A stretch of 59,043 nt of DNA from a virus. How positions within the stretch are numbered: the first letter of the stretch is position 1; each line of letters begins with the position of its first letter. Below are positions 49,999 through 58,107 of the stretch, in pieces. A program made the translations under genes and the position numbers. The stretch is from positions 1 through 59,043 of the IMG/VR virus record IMGVR_UViG_3300025137_000040; one strand, 5' to 3'. The notes beneath the pieces were generated by a model. That model saw only the letters and a list, made by a program, of their open reading frames with translations. It did no database searches and was not told the origin of the DNA.

Positions 49999-51747
49999 AT
50001 GCGGGTATACTATAATGTGCCCATTGAAAAATACGGCTTGCGGTTTCCAGACGGGACTTTGCCAGAGACAATTGAGCTTTTCGCATACCGCCAAGGCCGC
50101 AGCGTTTCTCAGGGAGGTCTAGGCAAGTTCGGCCATCTCAAGCAAGCAATTGACCTAATATGGAACTCAGGTAACTCATCGCGAGAATTTATTTGGTCTC
50201 CCGAAGCCGAGGAGATATTGAGAGCGTTCAGCGAGGAGGATTATGTTGCTGTTGCCGGTAGCGCCTCATCCGGTAAAAGCGATGCCTCTGCGGTGTGGGC
50301 TCTGTGTGAATTTTTCTCCGGGCCTGCAGATACCCTGGTATTAGTTACCTCAACTACTCTGCGAGAGGCGAGGAGGCGAATATTCAAATCCATTTCGGAA
50401 CTTTACTTTGCTTTGCCCAAAGGCAAGTTCCCTGGAAAAATGGTGGACTCCCTTGGCCAGTTGAAGGGACTCGATGCCCAAGGTAACTTCAGTGCCGCGA
50501 CCGGTATCGTATTGGTGCCAGCCGAGAAAAAGAAGGAGCGTGAGGCAATCGGTAAGCTCGCTGGAATAAAACAGGCCCGTGTACGCCTCGTCGCCGACGA
50601 ACTCCCCGAATTGTCCGAAGCCGTGGTCACTACGGCATACTCTAACCTGTCATCTAACCCGGACTTTAAAATGGTTGGTCTCGGCAACCCCGCGTCCCAC
50701 TTCGATGCCTTTGGTGTTTTCGCTAAACCGAAGGCTGGGTGGGATTCTGTAACAGAAGGGGACTTTTCATGGGAAACTTCACGGGGAATTTGCATTCGCC
50801 TCGACGGCACTAAGTCTGAGAACTACATCCAGCGTAAGCAGATTTATCCCTGGATGTATAGCTATGATAAAATCGAACAGCTACGGGAAGACTATGGGGA
50901 GGACTCTGCATTTTTCTACAGAATGGTTAGGGGGTTCTGGGCACCCGAAGGTTCGGCCAATGGTATATATTCCGAGTCAGATCTGGTGAAAGGGAGTGTG
51001 ACCCGAAAAGCCCGCTTTGATTCAGAGCCCACGGTGGTGGCCGCCTTGGATCCAGCCTTTACTCACGGCGGTGACCGATCAATTCTTTACTTCGGGCGGC
51101 TTGGTGATGAGGCTGGCGTCCGAATTCTAGAACTAGATGGGTATGTTTCAATCAAAGAGGACATCAACAACACAGCAATTCCGAGGACTCATCAGGTGGC
51201 TAGAGAAGTGAAGAGGGAGTGTGTTAATAGAGGAGTCCTTCCCCAGAACATGGCGGTCGATGAAACTGGGGCGGGGGGTCCCTTCGCTGATGTCTTAGCT
51301 ATGGAGTGGTCAGACAGGTTCCTGAGAGTCAACTTCGCCGGTAAAGCCTCCAGCATGAAGGTTTCAGCTAGTGATAAAACTAAAGGCTATGACCGTTATT
51401 CCAATCGGGTTTCAGAGTTGTGGTTCGCCGGTAAAGAACTGTTACGTTCTTCTCAGCTCAGAAACATCCAAGATGATCTAGCTAAAGAAATGGTTGCCAG
51501 AGAGTTCTCAACACTATCTGGAGGCAAGGTTAAAGTAGAGTCCAAAATAGATTACAAGGCAAGAATGGGACGATCCCCGGATCTTGCGGACGCCGCCTTT
51601 ATTCTAACTGATCTGTGCAGGCAACGTCACGGTTTAGTTGGTGGAGAGCGGTTTGAAGCGAGCCAGGATAGGCAGGCTGTTTGGAATGCGAAGATGAAGA
51701 AGTTAGATATCTTGGCTGATTCCGACCGGAATCTACTTAACTATTGA
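49999..51747 (+). CDS. terL: Terminase large subunit
   Basis: 582 residues. ATPase Walker A GSASSGKS (residues 87-94) and a VADELPE Walker B-like segment. The nuclease domain has LDPAFTHGGDRSILYFG, MAVDETGAGG and SPDLADAAFILTDL, as in phage terminases. It packages DNA into the capsid; the small subunit is apparently at 36118. ATG 49999 (in the CATATGCGGG motif) gives a sensible length. Confidence 0.9.
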   Translation: MRVYYNVPIEKYGLRFPDGTLPETIELFAYRQGRSVSQGGLGKFGHLKQAIDLIWNSGNSSREFIWSPEAEEILRAFSEEDYVAVAGSASSGKSDASAVWALCEFFSGPADTLVLVTSTTLREARRRIFKSISELYFALPKGKFPGKMVDSLGQLKGLDAQGNFSAATGIVLVPAEKKKEREAIGKLAGIKQARVRLVADELPELSEAVVTTAYSNLSSNPDFKMVGLGNPASHFDAFGVFAKPKAGWDSVTEGDFSWETSRGICIRLDGTKSENYIQRKQIYPWMYSYDKIEQLREDYGEDSAFFYRMVRGFWAPEGSANGIYSESDLVKGSVTRKARFDSEPTVVAALDPAFTHGGDRSILYFGRLGDEAGVRILELDGYVSIKEDINNTAIPRTHQVAREVKRECVNRGVLPQNMAVDETGAGGPFADVLAMEWSDRFLRVNFAGKASSMKVSASDKTKGYDRYSNRVSELWFAGKELLRSSQLRNIQDDLAKEMVAREFSTLSGGKVKVESKIDYKARMGRSPDLADAAFILTDLCRQRHGLVGGERFEASQDRQAVWNAKMKKLDILADSDRNLLNY

Positions 51748-51749
51748 TT

Positions 51750-51790
51750 TTGATAATACGCGAGCATATGCTACCATAGAATTAAAACTA
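51750..51790 (+). promoter_or_regulatory. Portal leader with CATATG motif
   Basis: Between terminase and portal: TTGATAATACGCGAGCATATGCTACCATAG then an A-rich leader. ACGCGAGCATAT resembles the palindrome at 2010 (ATGCGAGCATAT). It may be a promoter element or regulator site. Confidence 0.35.
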
Positions 51791-54028
51791 ATGTCTGACG
51801 GTATTTCTGAGCTTACTGACCTTCCGCTGGTCAACCTCAATAAAGATGATGGCAACCCGCCGAAGTCTCGGTTGAAGGACGTGAAGTCTGCGACTTCTCT
51901 GCTTTCCTCACTTCGGGAAGCCGACAAGAACAGCAGTGTCAATCGCGCTCGCGTGCAGGCAATGTTCGATGGCACTCCTCCATATGATGAGGCGAAGCTT
52001 AGGGAAACGGGACAATCATTCCGAGTGAACCTCAATTTTGGCGAGGCCGAGGCCATGCTAGAAAATGCGATGTCTGCATACGTGGACCTTGTAAATTCCG
52101 TCCAGTCGCTACTCATGGTAGAGACCACCTACGGCGATGCCAAACAACGCCACGAATCTGGAAAGATCCTCTCGGAGGAGCTATCTCGAATGATCCGAAA
52201 ATGGCCAGACTTCAATTTTACTTTTTTAAATCTCTGTCACCACTTTGTAACCCACGGAGTGGGTATAAATTACTTCCAAGATGAAGTTGACTGGCGGTGG
52301 AGATCAACTGGTTTGGGAGACGTTTTAGTCCCAAGGGGAACCCTGGCTTCAGAAGGCCGCATTGAAGTGGCGGTTATCTGCAGAGAGATGCTGGTCACTG
52401 AACTATTTAGATTCATAGAGGATGAAGGGGCCGCCAAAGCGCGGGGGTGGAACGTAGAGGAAACCAGAAAAGCTATATTAAAAGCATCGACTAGAATGTC
52501 TTCGGACTACTCGGATAGCTGGGAGAGACTGCAGACTGAACTCAAAAACAATGATCTATACGCTGGTGGCAAATCAGCTAAGGTTCGCGTAGCACACTTT
52601 TTTATTAAAGAGTTCGACGGTTCCGTATCCCACGTCATCTCTTTGGAGGATGGCTCCAACGAGGAGTTCCTGATGAAGGCACCTAGCAGGTATGAATCTG
52701 TCTCGCAGGTCTTTACCTTCTTCCCATACGGGCTGGGAACCAACGCCACATATCATGGTATCAGAGGGTTGGGTTATAAAATCTTCCCACATATTCAAGT
52801 TAGCAATCGGTTGCGTTCCCAAGTGGTAGACGCTGCTATGCTAGCGAGCGGAGTGATGCTCCAACCAGAGGATGAGAATGCTATGGAGAATCTTGGGTTC
52901 CAGTCTTTTGGACCCTTTTCGTTGATTCCTCCAGGCATAAATATTCAACAGAGGAATGTTCCCAACCTGAGTAACTCAGTCATGCCGGTCATTGGAGACC
53001 TTTCCCAGCAGATGAATAATCGTGCGGGTCAATATTCTACTCAGTCTGTATTTTCAGGTTCCTCGGACAAGACGCGGTTTGAGATTGCTGCACACCTGGA
53101 GGCAGCAAGCAAGCTTACCGTCACTAGCTTAAATCTTTTTTATGAGCCTTGGGACCGACACCTTAAAGAGGTCGTTCGACGCTGCGTATTAGGAGTGCAA
53201 AGCGAGGTGAGAGAACCGGCCCTCGAGGAGTTTGTTGTCCGGGTCTTCCAGCGCGGAGTCCCTATAGAAGCGATCCTTGGTATTGATGTTGAGAGGACAC
53301 GAGCCAATCGTGCTGTCGGCGGGGGTAGCCAGGCCAGGAGAACAGTTTCCCTTCAGCAGCTAAACGAGCTGGTTGGTTCCTTTGACGAAGAAGGCCGACA
53401 CAATCTATTCCGAGATCAGGTCGCATCCATTGTGGGGCACGACCAGGTAGATCGTTACATACCATCCAAGCAAGATATGCGTCAGCCAGAGGCCGCTAAA
53501 GTAGCCGAGCTTGAGAACTTCCGCCTTACCGAGGGCAACGCGGTATCAGTATTCGTCAATGAGGAGCACGTCGTTCACCTAGATATACACCTGCCATTTA
53601 TTGAAAGTATTTTTTCCGCTGTCGAGCAGGGTAAAATGCTATTGGAAGAGGCAACACCCCAAGTCATGCAGGTGTTTGAGCATTCCGTAGAGCACCTACA
53701 GAACATACAAGCAGACCCTTTCATTCAAGGGAGAGTGGCTGGTTACAACCAGCGGCTGCAGCGCCTGTCCGAGCTTATAGTAAACGGCCAGAAGCGGCTC
53801 GAGAAGTTAAGTCGCGAAGCCGCCGAAGAAGGGGGCACAGAACAGCCCATGGCCCCTCAGGCCGATCCGACCATGTCAAATAAAATTCAGGAGCATCAGA
53901 TTCGTTTGCGGATGGATCTAGAAAAGCACCAGCAAAAGCTAATGCTCAACCTCCAAGAGGCCGAGCAAAAACGTCAGCTAGCAGATGCCAAAGCAGCCAT
54001 GGAGCTGCAGACCCTACTGAAGAGGTGA
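51791..54028 (+). CDS. Portal protein (head-tail connector)
   Basis: 745 residues, the size and character of podovirus portals. VNLNFGEAEAMLENAMSAYVDLVNS near residue 80, a long mixed middle, and a C-terminal helical region (EQKRQLADAKAAMELQTLLKR) are visible. Position between terL and the scaffold-like gene supports it. It forms the ring through which DNA enters and leaves. ATG overlaps nothing; a 43-nt gap separates it from terL. Confidence 0.82.
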   Translation: MSDGISELTDLPLVNLNKDDGNPPKSRLKDVKSATSLLSSLREADKNSSVNRARVQAMFDGTPPYDEAKLRETGQSFRVNLNFGEAEAMLENAMSAYVDLVNSVQSLLMVETTYGDAKQRHESGKILSEELSRMIRKWPDFNFTFLNLCHHFVTHGVGINYFQDEVDWRWRSTGLGDVLVPRGTLASEGRIEVAVICREMLVTELFRFIEDEGAAKARGWNVEETRKAILKASTRMSSDYSDSWERLQTELKNNDLYAGGKSAKVRVAHFFIKEFDGSVSHVISLEDGSNEEFLMKAPSRYESVSQVFTFFPYGLGTNATYHGIRGLGYKIFPHIQVSNRLRSQVVDAAMLASGVMLQPEDENAMENLGFQSFGPFSLIPPGINIQQRNVPNLSNSVMPVIGDLSQQMNNRAGQYSTQSVFSGSSDKTRFEIAAHLEAASKLTVTSLNLFYEPWDRHLKEVVRRCVLGVQSEVREPALEEFVVRVFQRGVPIEAILGIDVERTRANRAVGGGSQARRTVSLQQLNELVGSFDEEGRHNLFRDQVASIVGHDQVDRYIPSKQDMRQPEAAKVAELENFRLTEGNAVSVFVNEEHVVHLDIHLPFIESIFSAVEQGKMLLEEATPQVMQVFEHSVEHLQNIQADPFIQGRVAGYNQRLQRLSELIVNGQKRLEKLSREAAEEGGTEQPMAPQADPTMSNKIQEHQIRLRMDLEKHQQKLMLNLQEAEQKRQLADAKAAMELQTLLKR

Positions 54029-54029
54029 T

Positions 54030-54377
54030 ATGAAATACATACCGAAGGACCGGTTAACTGAATGGAAAAACAAAGCCCACCTCAGAGATATGTGGGCAGC
54101 CTTTTTAGAAGAAGAGGCTTGTGTTGAGGGCTTAAAACTCTTGGAAGAGTACAACAAGCCCTTGCTAATTTTAAATGAAAATCCCTACCAGACCGCCCAG
54201 CGGCAGGCCTATCAGGCCGGTTACGAGGCTTGCTTGGCCCGGCTGCGGAGGCTTCCACAGCTGCACGGGTTCGCTCAGCGAGAAACAGATGTAACCGAGT
54301 GGGATGTAACAGCGGGTCAGGAGACCCCCTCTATGCCAGAGGTGAAGGGCCCCTTCACTAACCTTCCCAAGCTTTAA
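54030..54377 (+). CDS. Unknown head-region protein
   Basis: 115 residues; N-terminal helical and charged, with an ENPYQTAQRQAYQAGYEACLARLRRLPQL middle. No family recognised. It begins 1 nt after the portal stop and ends 8 nt before the scaffold-like gene, so likely a head-assembly protein (position only). Confidence 0.58.
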   Translation: MKYIPKDRLTEWKNKAHLRDMWAAFLEEEACVEGLKLLEEYNKPLLILNENPYQTAQRQAYQAGYEACLARLRRLPQLHGFAQRETDVTEWDVTAGQETPSMPEVKGPFTNLPKL

Positions 54378-54385
54378 TTTTAACT

Positions 54386-55579
54386 ATGAGCATTGAAGCC
54401 CTAGAAGAAAATCCAGTTTTGGAACCTGCGGATTCCGCAGTCGAGCCTCAACAGGATGCAATGACGGAGGACTCCACTGAAGTGAGTAGTCCTGTAAATG
54501 AAACCTCCAGTGAGACCTCCCTTGAGAATGCCACCACGGAAATGTTAGCCCCCGAGGAAGAAACGGGTTCAGACTTCTTGTCAGCTGTTTTTGAGGACAC
54601 CCCTGCGCTGGAAGATCCTAAATCCGAGGAGGGTTCCGAGGAGCCGACCGAGGACCAAAAGGTTATTTCCGAGCCTTCGGAGTACGCTAAGGAGGAGGAA
54701 CTTCCAGACACCTGGGACCCAAAGTCAAAGACAAAGTGGGGCGAGCTTAGGCGCGAGCTTTATGAAGAGCGCGACAAGGTCCAGCAACTCGAATCTGAGT
54801 TAAAAGAGAAGACTTCTGTGAGCGTTGCTGAAGAGCTGTCGAGACAGCTAGAGGAAGCGTCCGATAAGATCTCTAAGTATGAAGAATCGCTTGCGGTAGT
54901 GAGGGTCGAGCGCTCTCCCGAGTATGAGGAGGTAGTTACTAAACCCCTCGATGCTATCATGCAGGCCACCAAAAACCTGGCCGATCGACACGAGTTGCGA
55001 GCCCAGGAATTTTTCGATGTCTATGCTGACTTCGAGGACCCTTCTTACAGCGATAGGCTAAGCAATCTCGTAAGAGACATGTCAGAGCCAGATAGGATTC
55101 GAGCCTATCGAATGGCCGAAGACAGCCAGACGATTTTTAAGAAGTCCGAGGATCTTCAGAGAAACGCCTCTAAAGCTTTGGCAGAAGTGGAAGCACGAGA
55201 AGCCCGAGCTTGGGAAGAAACTTCTCAGAAGGATGCCCTTGCGATGAGGAACTCAGTCGAAAAGGTTTTTGAGGCAATCTCTCCAAGGCTCCCTGATTTG
55301 GGTGAGTCAATTGATATGAATGAGATGAGGCTATCCGCCCAAGAGAGTGGCCCGATTTCCCAATACTCTAGTGACCAGCAAGCCTATAGCGTTGTCGCTG
55401 GAACCCTATTGCCCAAACTTGTTAAAACAATTCAAGCAGATCAGGCTGAGTTGTCGAAACTTCGTGGGGAGTTGAAGTCTCTAAAGAAGGCTTCACCAAC
55501 TATTGACCCCCAAGGGGTAACACCAAACAGGGCCCAAGATGGCAATGCAGGTTTCTTGGAGTCCTTATTCACTTCATAA
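54386..55579 (+). CDS. Scaffold-like protein
   Basis: 397 residues. Residues 1-110 are acidic and Ser/Thr/Pro-rich, and the middle (about 120-190) is coiled coil (RDKVQQLESELKEKTSVSVAEEL). Such acidic, helical proteins before the capsid gene are usually scaffolds. No protease motif is evident, so a scaffold-protease is not supported. Confidence 0.68.
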   Translation: MSIEALEENPVLEPADSAVEPQQDAMTEDSTEVSSPVNETSSETSLENATTEMLAPEEETGSDFLSAVFEDTPALEDPKSEEGSEEPTEDQKVISEPSEYAKEEELPDTWDPKSKTKWGELRRELYEERDKVQQLESELKEKTSVSVAEELSRQLEEASDKISKYEESLAVVRVERSPEYEEVVTKPLDAIMQATKNLADRHELRAQEFFDVYADFEDPSYSDRLSNLVRDMSEPDRIRAYRMAEDSQTIFKKSEDLQRNASKALAEVEAREARAWEETSQKDALAMRNSVEKVFEAISPRLPDLGESIDMNEMRLSAQESGPISQYSSDQQAYSVVAGTLLPKLVKTIQADQAELSKLRGELKSLKKASPTIDPQGVTPNRAQDGNAGFLESLFTS

Positions 55580-55593
55580 TGGTGTAATGTGAA

Positions 55594-55758
55594 ATGCCTG
55601 CCAAGAAAACAGCTAAGAAGAAAGATGCCTGCTACAGCAAGGTTAAGGGTAGATATAAAGTTTTTCCTAGTGCCTATGCTAGTGGAGCTATAGCTAAGTG
55701 CCGAAAGGTTGGTGCTAAAAACTGGGGGACAGGCCGCGCCAAAGCCAAGAAAAAGTAA
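55594..55758 (+). CDS. Small basic phage protein (YSKVKxRYKVxPSAYASGA type)
   Basis: 54 residues not reliably found by length filters. KDACYSKVKGRYKVFPSAYASGAIAKCRKVGAKNWG is a conserved motif of a small basic protein seen in many phages (from memory). First of five tiny Lys-rich genes before the capsid gene. The function is unknown; DNA/virion association is plausible because of charge. Confidence 0.75.
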   Translation: MPAKKTAKKKDACYSKVKGRYKVFPSAYASGAIAKCRKVGAKNWGTGRAKAKKK

Positions 55759-55785
55759 AGAAGGAAGAGAGCCGTCGTAGAGAGA

Positions 55786-55953
55786 ATGAAAACGATAAAC
55801 GACTATTTTACCGCACTACTTTTTCTCGCTCAAACCGCGATGATACTTTATCCAGGCTACCGGATGATCAAATCCGTGTTTTATGATCGCCTGGGCTCTC
55901 GGAGGATTAAAACGAGCGCGACTTATTTGACCCCAAAGACTGAATGGTTATGA
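55786..55953 (+). CDS. Tiny protein with hydrophobic N-terminal segment
   Basis: 55 residues: MKTINDYFTALLFLAQTAMILYPGYRM then a basic tail. The hydrophobic part could be a membrane anchor. A GGAAGAGAG sequence is about 20 nt upstream. Its stop overlaps the next start region (ATGA). Weakly supported. Confidence 0.45.
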   Translation: MKTINDYFTALLFLAQTAMILYPGYRMIKSVFYDRLGSRRIKTSATYLTPKTEWL

Positions 55954-56129
55954 AAAAAGCTGCGAAAAAAGCTACGAAAAAACAACTGACTGATCGTCAA
56001 AAGCAAACTCTCAAACGCCACAGTGTACATCACACGGCCAAACACATGGCCGAAATGAGAAGTATGATGCAGGGAGGCAAAACATTTACCGCTGCCCACA
56101 AAGCGGCAATGAAAAAAGTCGGACGATAA
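55950..56129 (+). CDS. Small Lys-rich conserved phage protein
   Basis: 59 residues: KKAAKKATKKQLTDRQKQTLKRHSVHHTAKHMAEMRSMMQGGKTFTAAHKAAMKKVG. The HSVHHTxKHMxEMxxxM...FTxAHKxAMKKVG pattern recurs in other phages (from memory). ATG 55950 or 55944 is possible. Stop TAA shares a base with the next ATG. Confidence 0.7.
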   Translation: MKKAAKKATKKQLTDRQKQTLKRHSVHHTAKHMAEMRSMMQGGKTFTAAHKAAMKKVGR

Positions 56130-56401
56130 TGCCTTCAAAAAGTAAAGAAGGCGCTGCCCTTAAGAGATGGTTCAAGGAGGAGTGGACCGATGTCCGCACG
56201 GGCAAGCCCTGTGGAAGGAAGAAGGGCGAGAAGCGCGGAACTCCCTATTGTAGGCCGAAGAAACGTGTTTCTTCAAAGACGCCGAAGACGGTCAGTGAGC
56301 TTTCTCCTGCGGAAAAGCGCAGCAGAATAAACCAAAAGAAACGCCTAGGCCAGCCACCCGGCAAGCCAAGGCGAGTTAAACCAGTAAAACGGAGGAAATA
56401 G
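56129..56401 (+). CDS. DUF5872-like basic protein
   Basis: 90 residues. GAALKRWFKEEWTDVRTGKPCGRKKGEKRGTPYCRPKKRV fits, from memory, DUF5872 (WFKExWxDI...CGR...YxxCxP). Strongly basic with two Cys, perhaps metal-binding. Function unknown; found in phages and other viruses. Confidence 0.7.
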   Translation: MPSKSKEGAALKRWFKEEWTDVRTGKPCGRKKGEKRGTPYCRPKKRVSSKTPKTVSELSPAEKRSRINQKKRLGQPPGKPRRVKPVKRRK

Positions 56402-56403
56402 CC

Positions 56404-56517
56404 ATGTCACCAGGAAAATACGGCAATACGAAGCCCCCCAAGAAGAAGACCGCGATGAAAAAAGCAGCTTCAAAATCTAAAACGGGAGCCAAGAAAAACC
56501 CGAGGCGTCGTAAGTGA
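56404..56517 (+). CDS. Tiny Lys-rich protein
   Basis: 37 residues: MSPGKYGNTKPPKKKTAMKKAASKSKTGAKKNPRRRK. A good Shine-Dalgarno (GGAGG at about 56392) precedes ATG 56404, and the spacing to the prior stop is 2 nt. Protamine-like charge suggests DNA binding (inference). Confidence 0.68.
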   Translation: MSPGKYGNTKPPKKKTAMKKAASKSKTGAKKNPRRRK

Positions 56518-56523
56518 TTCATC

Positions 56524-56563
56524 AAAACCCCCTCTGGGTTTATTATCTAGAGGGGGTTTTTCT
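56524..56563 (+). terminator. Rho-independent terminator before the capsid gene
   Basis: AAAACCCCCTCT and AGAGGGGGTTTTT flank a loop of 13 nt, ending in T-rich DNA. It follows the small basic gene cluster, separating it from the capsid gene transcript. Confidence 0.88.
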
Positions 56564-56770
56564 TAATAATTAGGTTGACCTGACCATAAGTAAAAGTAAT
56601 ATTACATTGGGTAGTGGATCCCATAAGCCACCGTTTTAACAGCGCATAATGCCTTATTTGGGGCCCCTCCGGGCGCAGGAGATTGTAGTATTCCGTTTAT
56701 CATATGCTAATATATGATAATTCGGTCAACCTTATTTAATTCAATACCCTAAGGAGGGGTTTTTTTAACA
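56564..56770 (+). promoter_or_regulatory. Capsid gene upstream region
   Basis: Holds TTATCATAT-GCTAAT-ATATGATAA (56697-56720), a perfect 9-bp inverted repeat, GGGGCCCC, and AAGGAGG before a T-rich spacer and ATG 56771. This region is the likely strong late promoter and ribosome-binding region of the capsid gene. The remaining ~130 nt have no recognisable gene. Confidence 0.5.
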
Positions 56771-58033
56771 ATGGCAACTCAAACAATCGGTGGGCATGAC
56801 CTTACCCACCAACTAATTGAAGAAGAGGGAAGAATTTCCCAAGATATCTACCGCCGCACTATCGATAGTTCGGTTTGGCTTAAGCTCGTTCGCCAGACTT
56901 CCTGGCCAGACGAGATGGGGGACACCCTGTCTGTTCTGACATATGAGCGCACGCTCCCATCGTCGGACAATACTTGGAACGCTATTACCAGTGATTCTAA
57001 TAAGTATGCGATCCCGGATGCGGTTGAAGTCCCAGTAGCTCAGTCTGCTCGTACTTTCGGCCTCGAGCACACCGCTGTGTTCTCGGATCCTATCGTTGTG
57101 AACGACCTTCGCATGAGCTTCCGGTTCAAGGAGCAGCTTAAGAATATCTACGAAAACCTCGTGGATAACGTAAGCTACATCTGGAAGAACCGTTATCGTG
57201 ATCAGTATGAGGCTACCGCCGAGCACAAGATGGTTGCATACCTTACTGCGTCAAACCAAGCTCTGGTTGAAAGCAAAAGTGCTATGCCTGTCCAGGATGG
57301 TGATTCTGGCGAACTGGTGGCTGCTAAGATTGGTCGGCTCACCCAAGGTATTTTGAATCGTGTTTACCAAGGTCTTATTCAAGACGGTGGTGGCATGGGT
57401 GCCATGGGTAACGAGTCTGGTAGGCCTATCTTTACGCTGATCACATCTGCTGAGACCTCTGAGAATCTTATGACTCAGGAAGATGTTAAGACTCGTGAGT
57501 CATTCTTGTATAATAACTCTCGCGTTTCAGAGCTTCTGGCTCCTCTTGGCGTTGAGCGTTCCTTCAAGGGTTTCTACCACGTCATCGATCCGTTTCCAAA
57601 GCGTTACACCTTCACTGAGGGAACTCCTGGATCGTGGACCGAAGTGTCTGCCTATATCGAGGACACTAGCAGCTATGCTGAGAAGCAAGGTTCGCAGAAC
57701 CGGAACATCGTAAATCCTGCTTGGCAAGTTGCTGAGTTCGAAGATTCCTATGTCTTCCACACGGAAGTGTTTGAGTCTTTGATCCCAAGCCCCGTTACCT
57801 CTGCTGGATCTGGTACTACCTTTGATCCTATTAGTTATCGAGGTGATTTCCGCTTCCTCAACATTAAGGACCTTTCCACAAACCCTGACGGGTCCTGGGG
57901 TAAGTTCCGAGGTGTTTTGGCAAACGGAGCCAAGCCTTGCCATCCTGAATTCGGTTACGTTATTCGTCACCGTCGTGTGGATGCAAACTTCAGCATGCTT
58001 GATGCTGGTGGGTCAGCGATCACCTATTCCTAA
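56771..58033 (+). CDS. Major capsid protein
   Basis: 420 residues. MATQTIGGHDLTHQLIEEEGRISQDIYRRTIDSSVWLKLV and later SARTFGLEHTAVFSDPIVVNDL look like a HK97-fold capsid of the type in marine podoviruses; the strong Shine-Dalgarno, strong terminators at both sides and position after the scaffold-like gene make MCP likely. No N-terminal scaffold or delta domain is evident. Confidence 0.78.
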   Translation: MATQTIGGHDLTHQLIEEEGRISQDIYRRTIDSSVWLKLVRQTSWPDEMGDTLSVLTYERTLPSSDNTWNAITSDSNKYAIPDAVEVPVAQSARTFGLEHTAVFSDPIVVNDLRMSFRFKEQLKNIYENLVDNVSYIWKNRYRDQYEATAEHKMVAYLTASNQALVESKSAMPVQDGDSGELVAAKIGRLTQGILNRVYQGLIQDGGGMGAMGNESGRPIFTLITSAETSENLMTQEDVKTRESFLYNNSRVSELLAPLGVERSFKGFYHVIDPFPKRYTFTEGTPGSWTEVSAYIEDTSSYAEKQGSQNRNIVNPAWQVAEFEDSYVFHTEVFESLIPSPVTSAGSGTTFDPISYRGDFRFLNIKDLSTNPDGSWGKFRGVLANGAKPCHPEFGYVIRHRRVDANFSMLDAGGSAITYS

Positions 58034-58063
58034 TAGTTGATCCTACTCCATAATAATTAATCG

Positions 58064-58106
58064 AGTGGGGTCATTCCATATTTGGAGTGACCCCACTTAT
58101 TTTTTC
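58064..58106 (+). terminator. Rho-independent terminator after the capsid gene
   Basis: AGTGGGGTCA and TGACCCCACT form a 10-bp stem with an inner TCCA/TGGA extension, followed by TATTTTTT. It overlaps the leader of the fibre gene by ending 2 nt before ATG 58108, so the fibre mRNA probably initiates from read-through or from an undetected promoter. Confidence 0.92.
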
Positions 58107-58107
58107 T

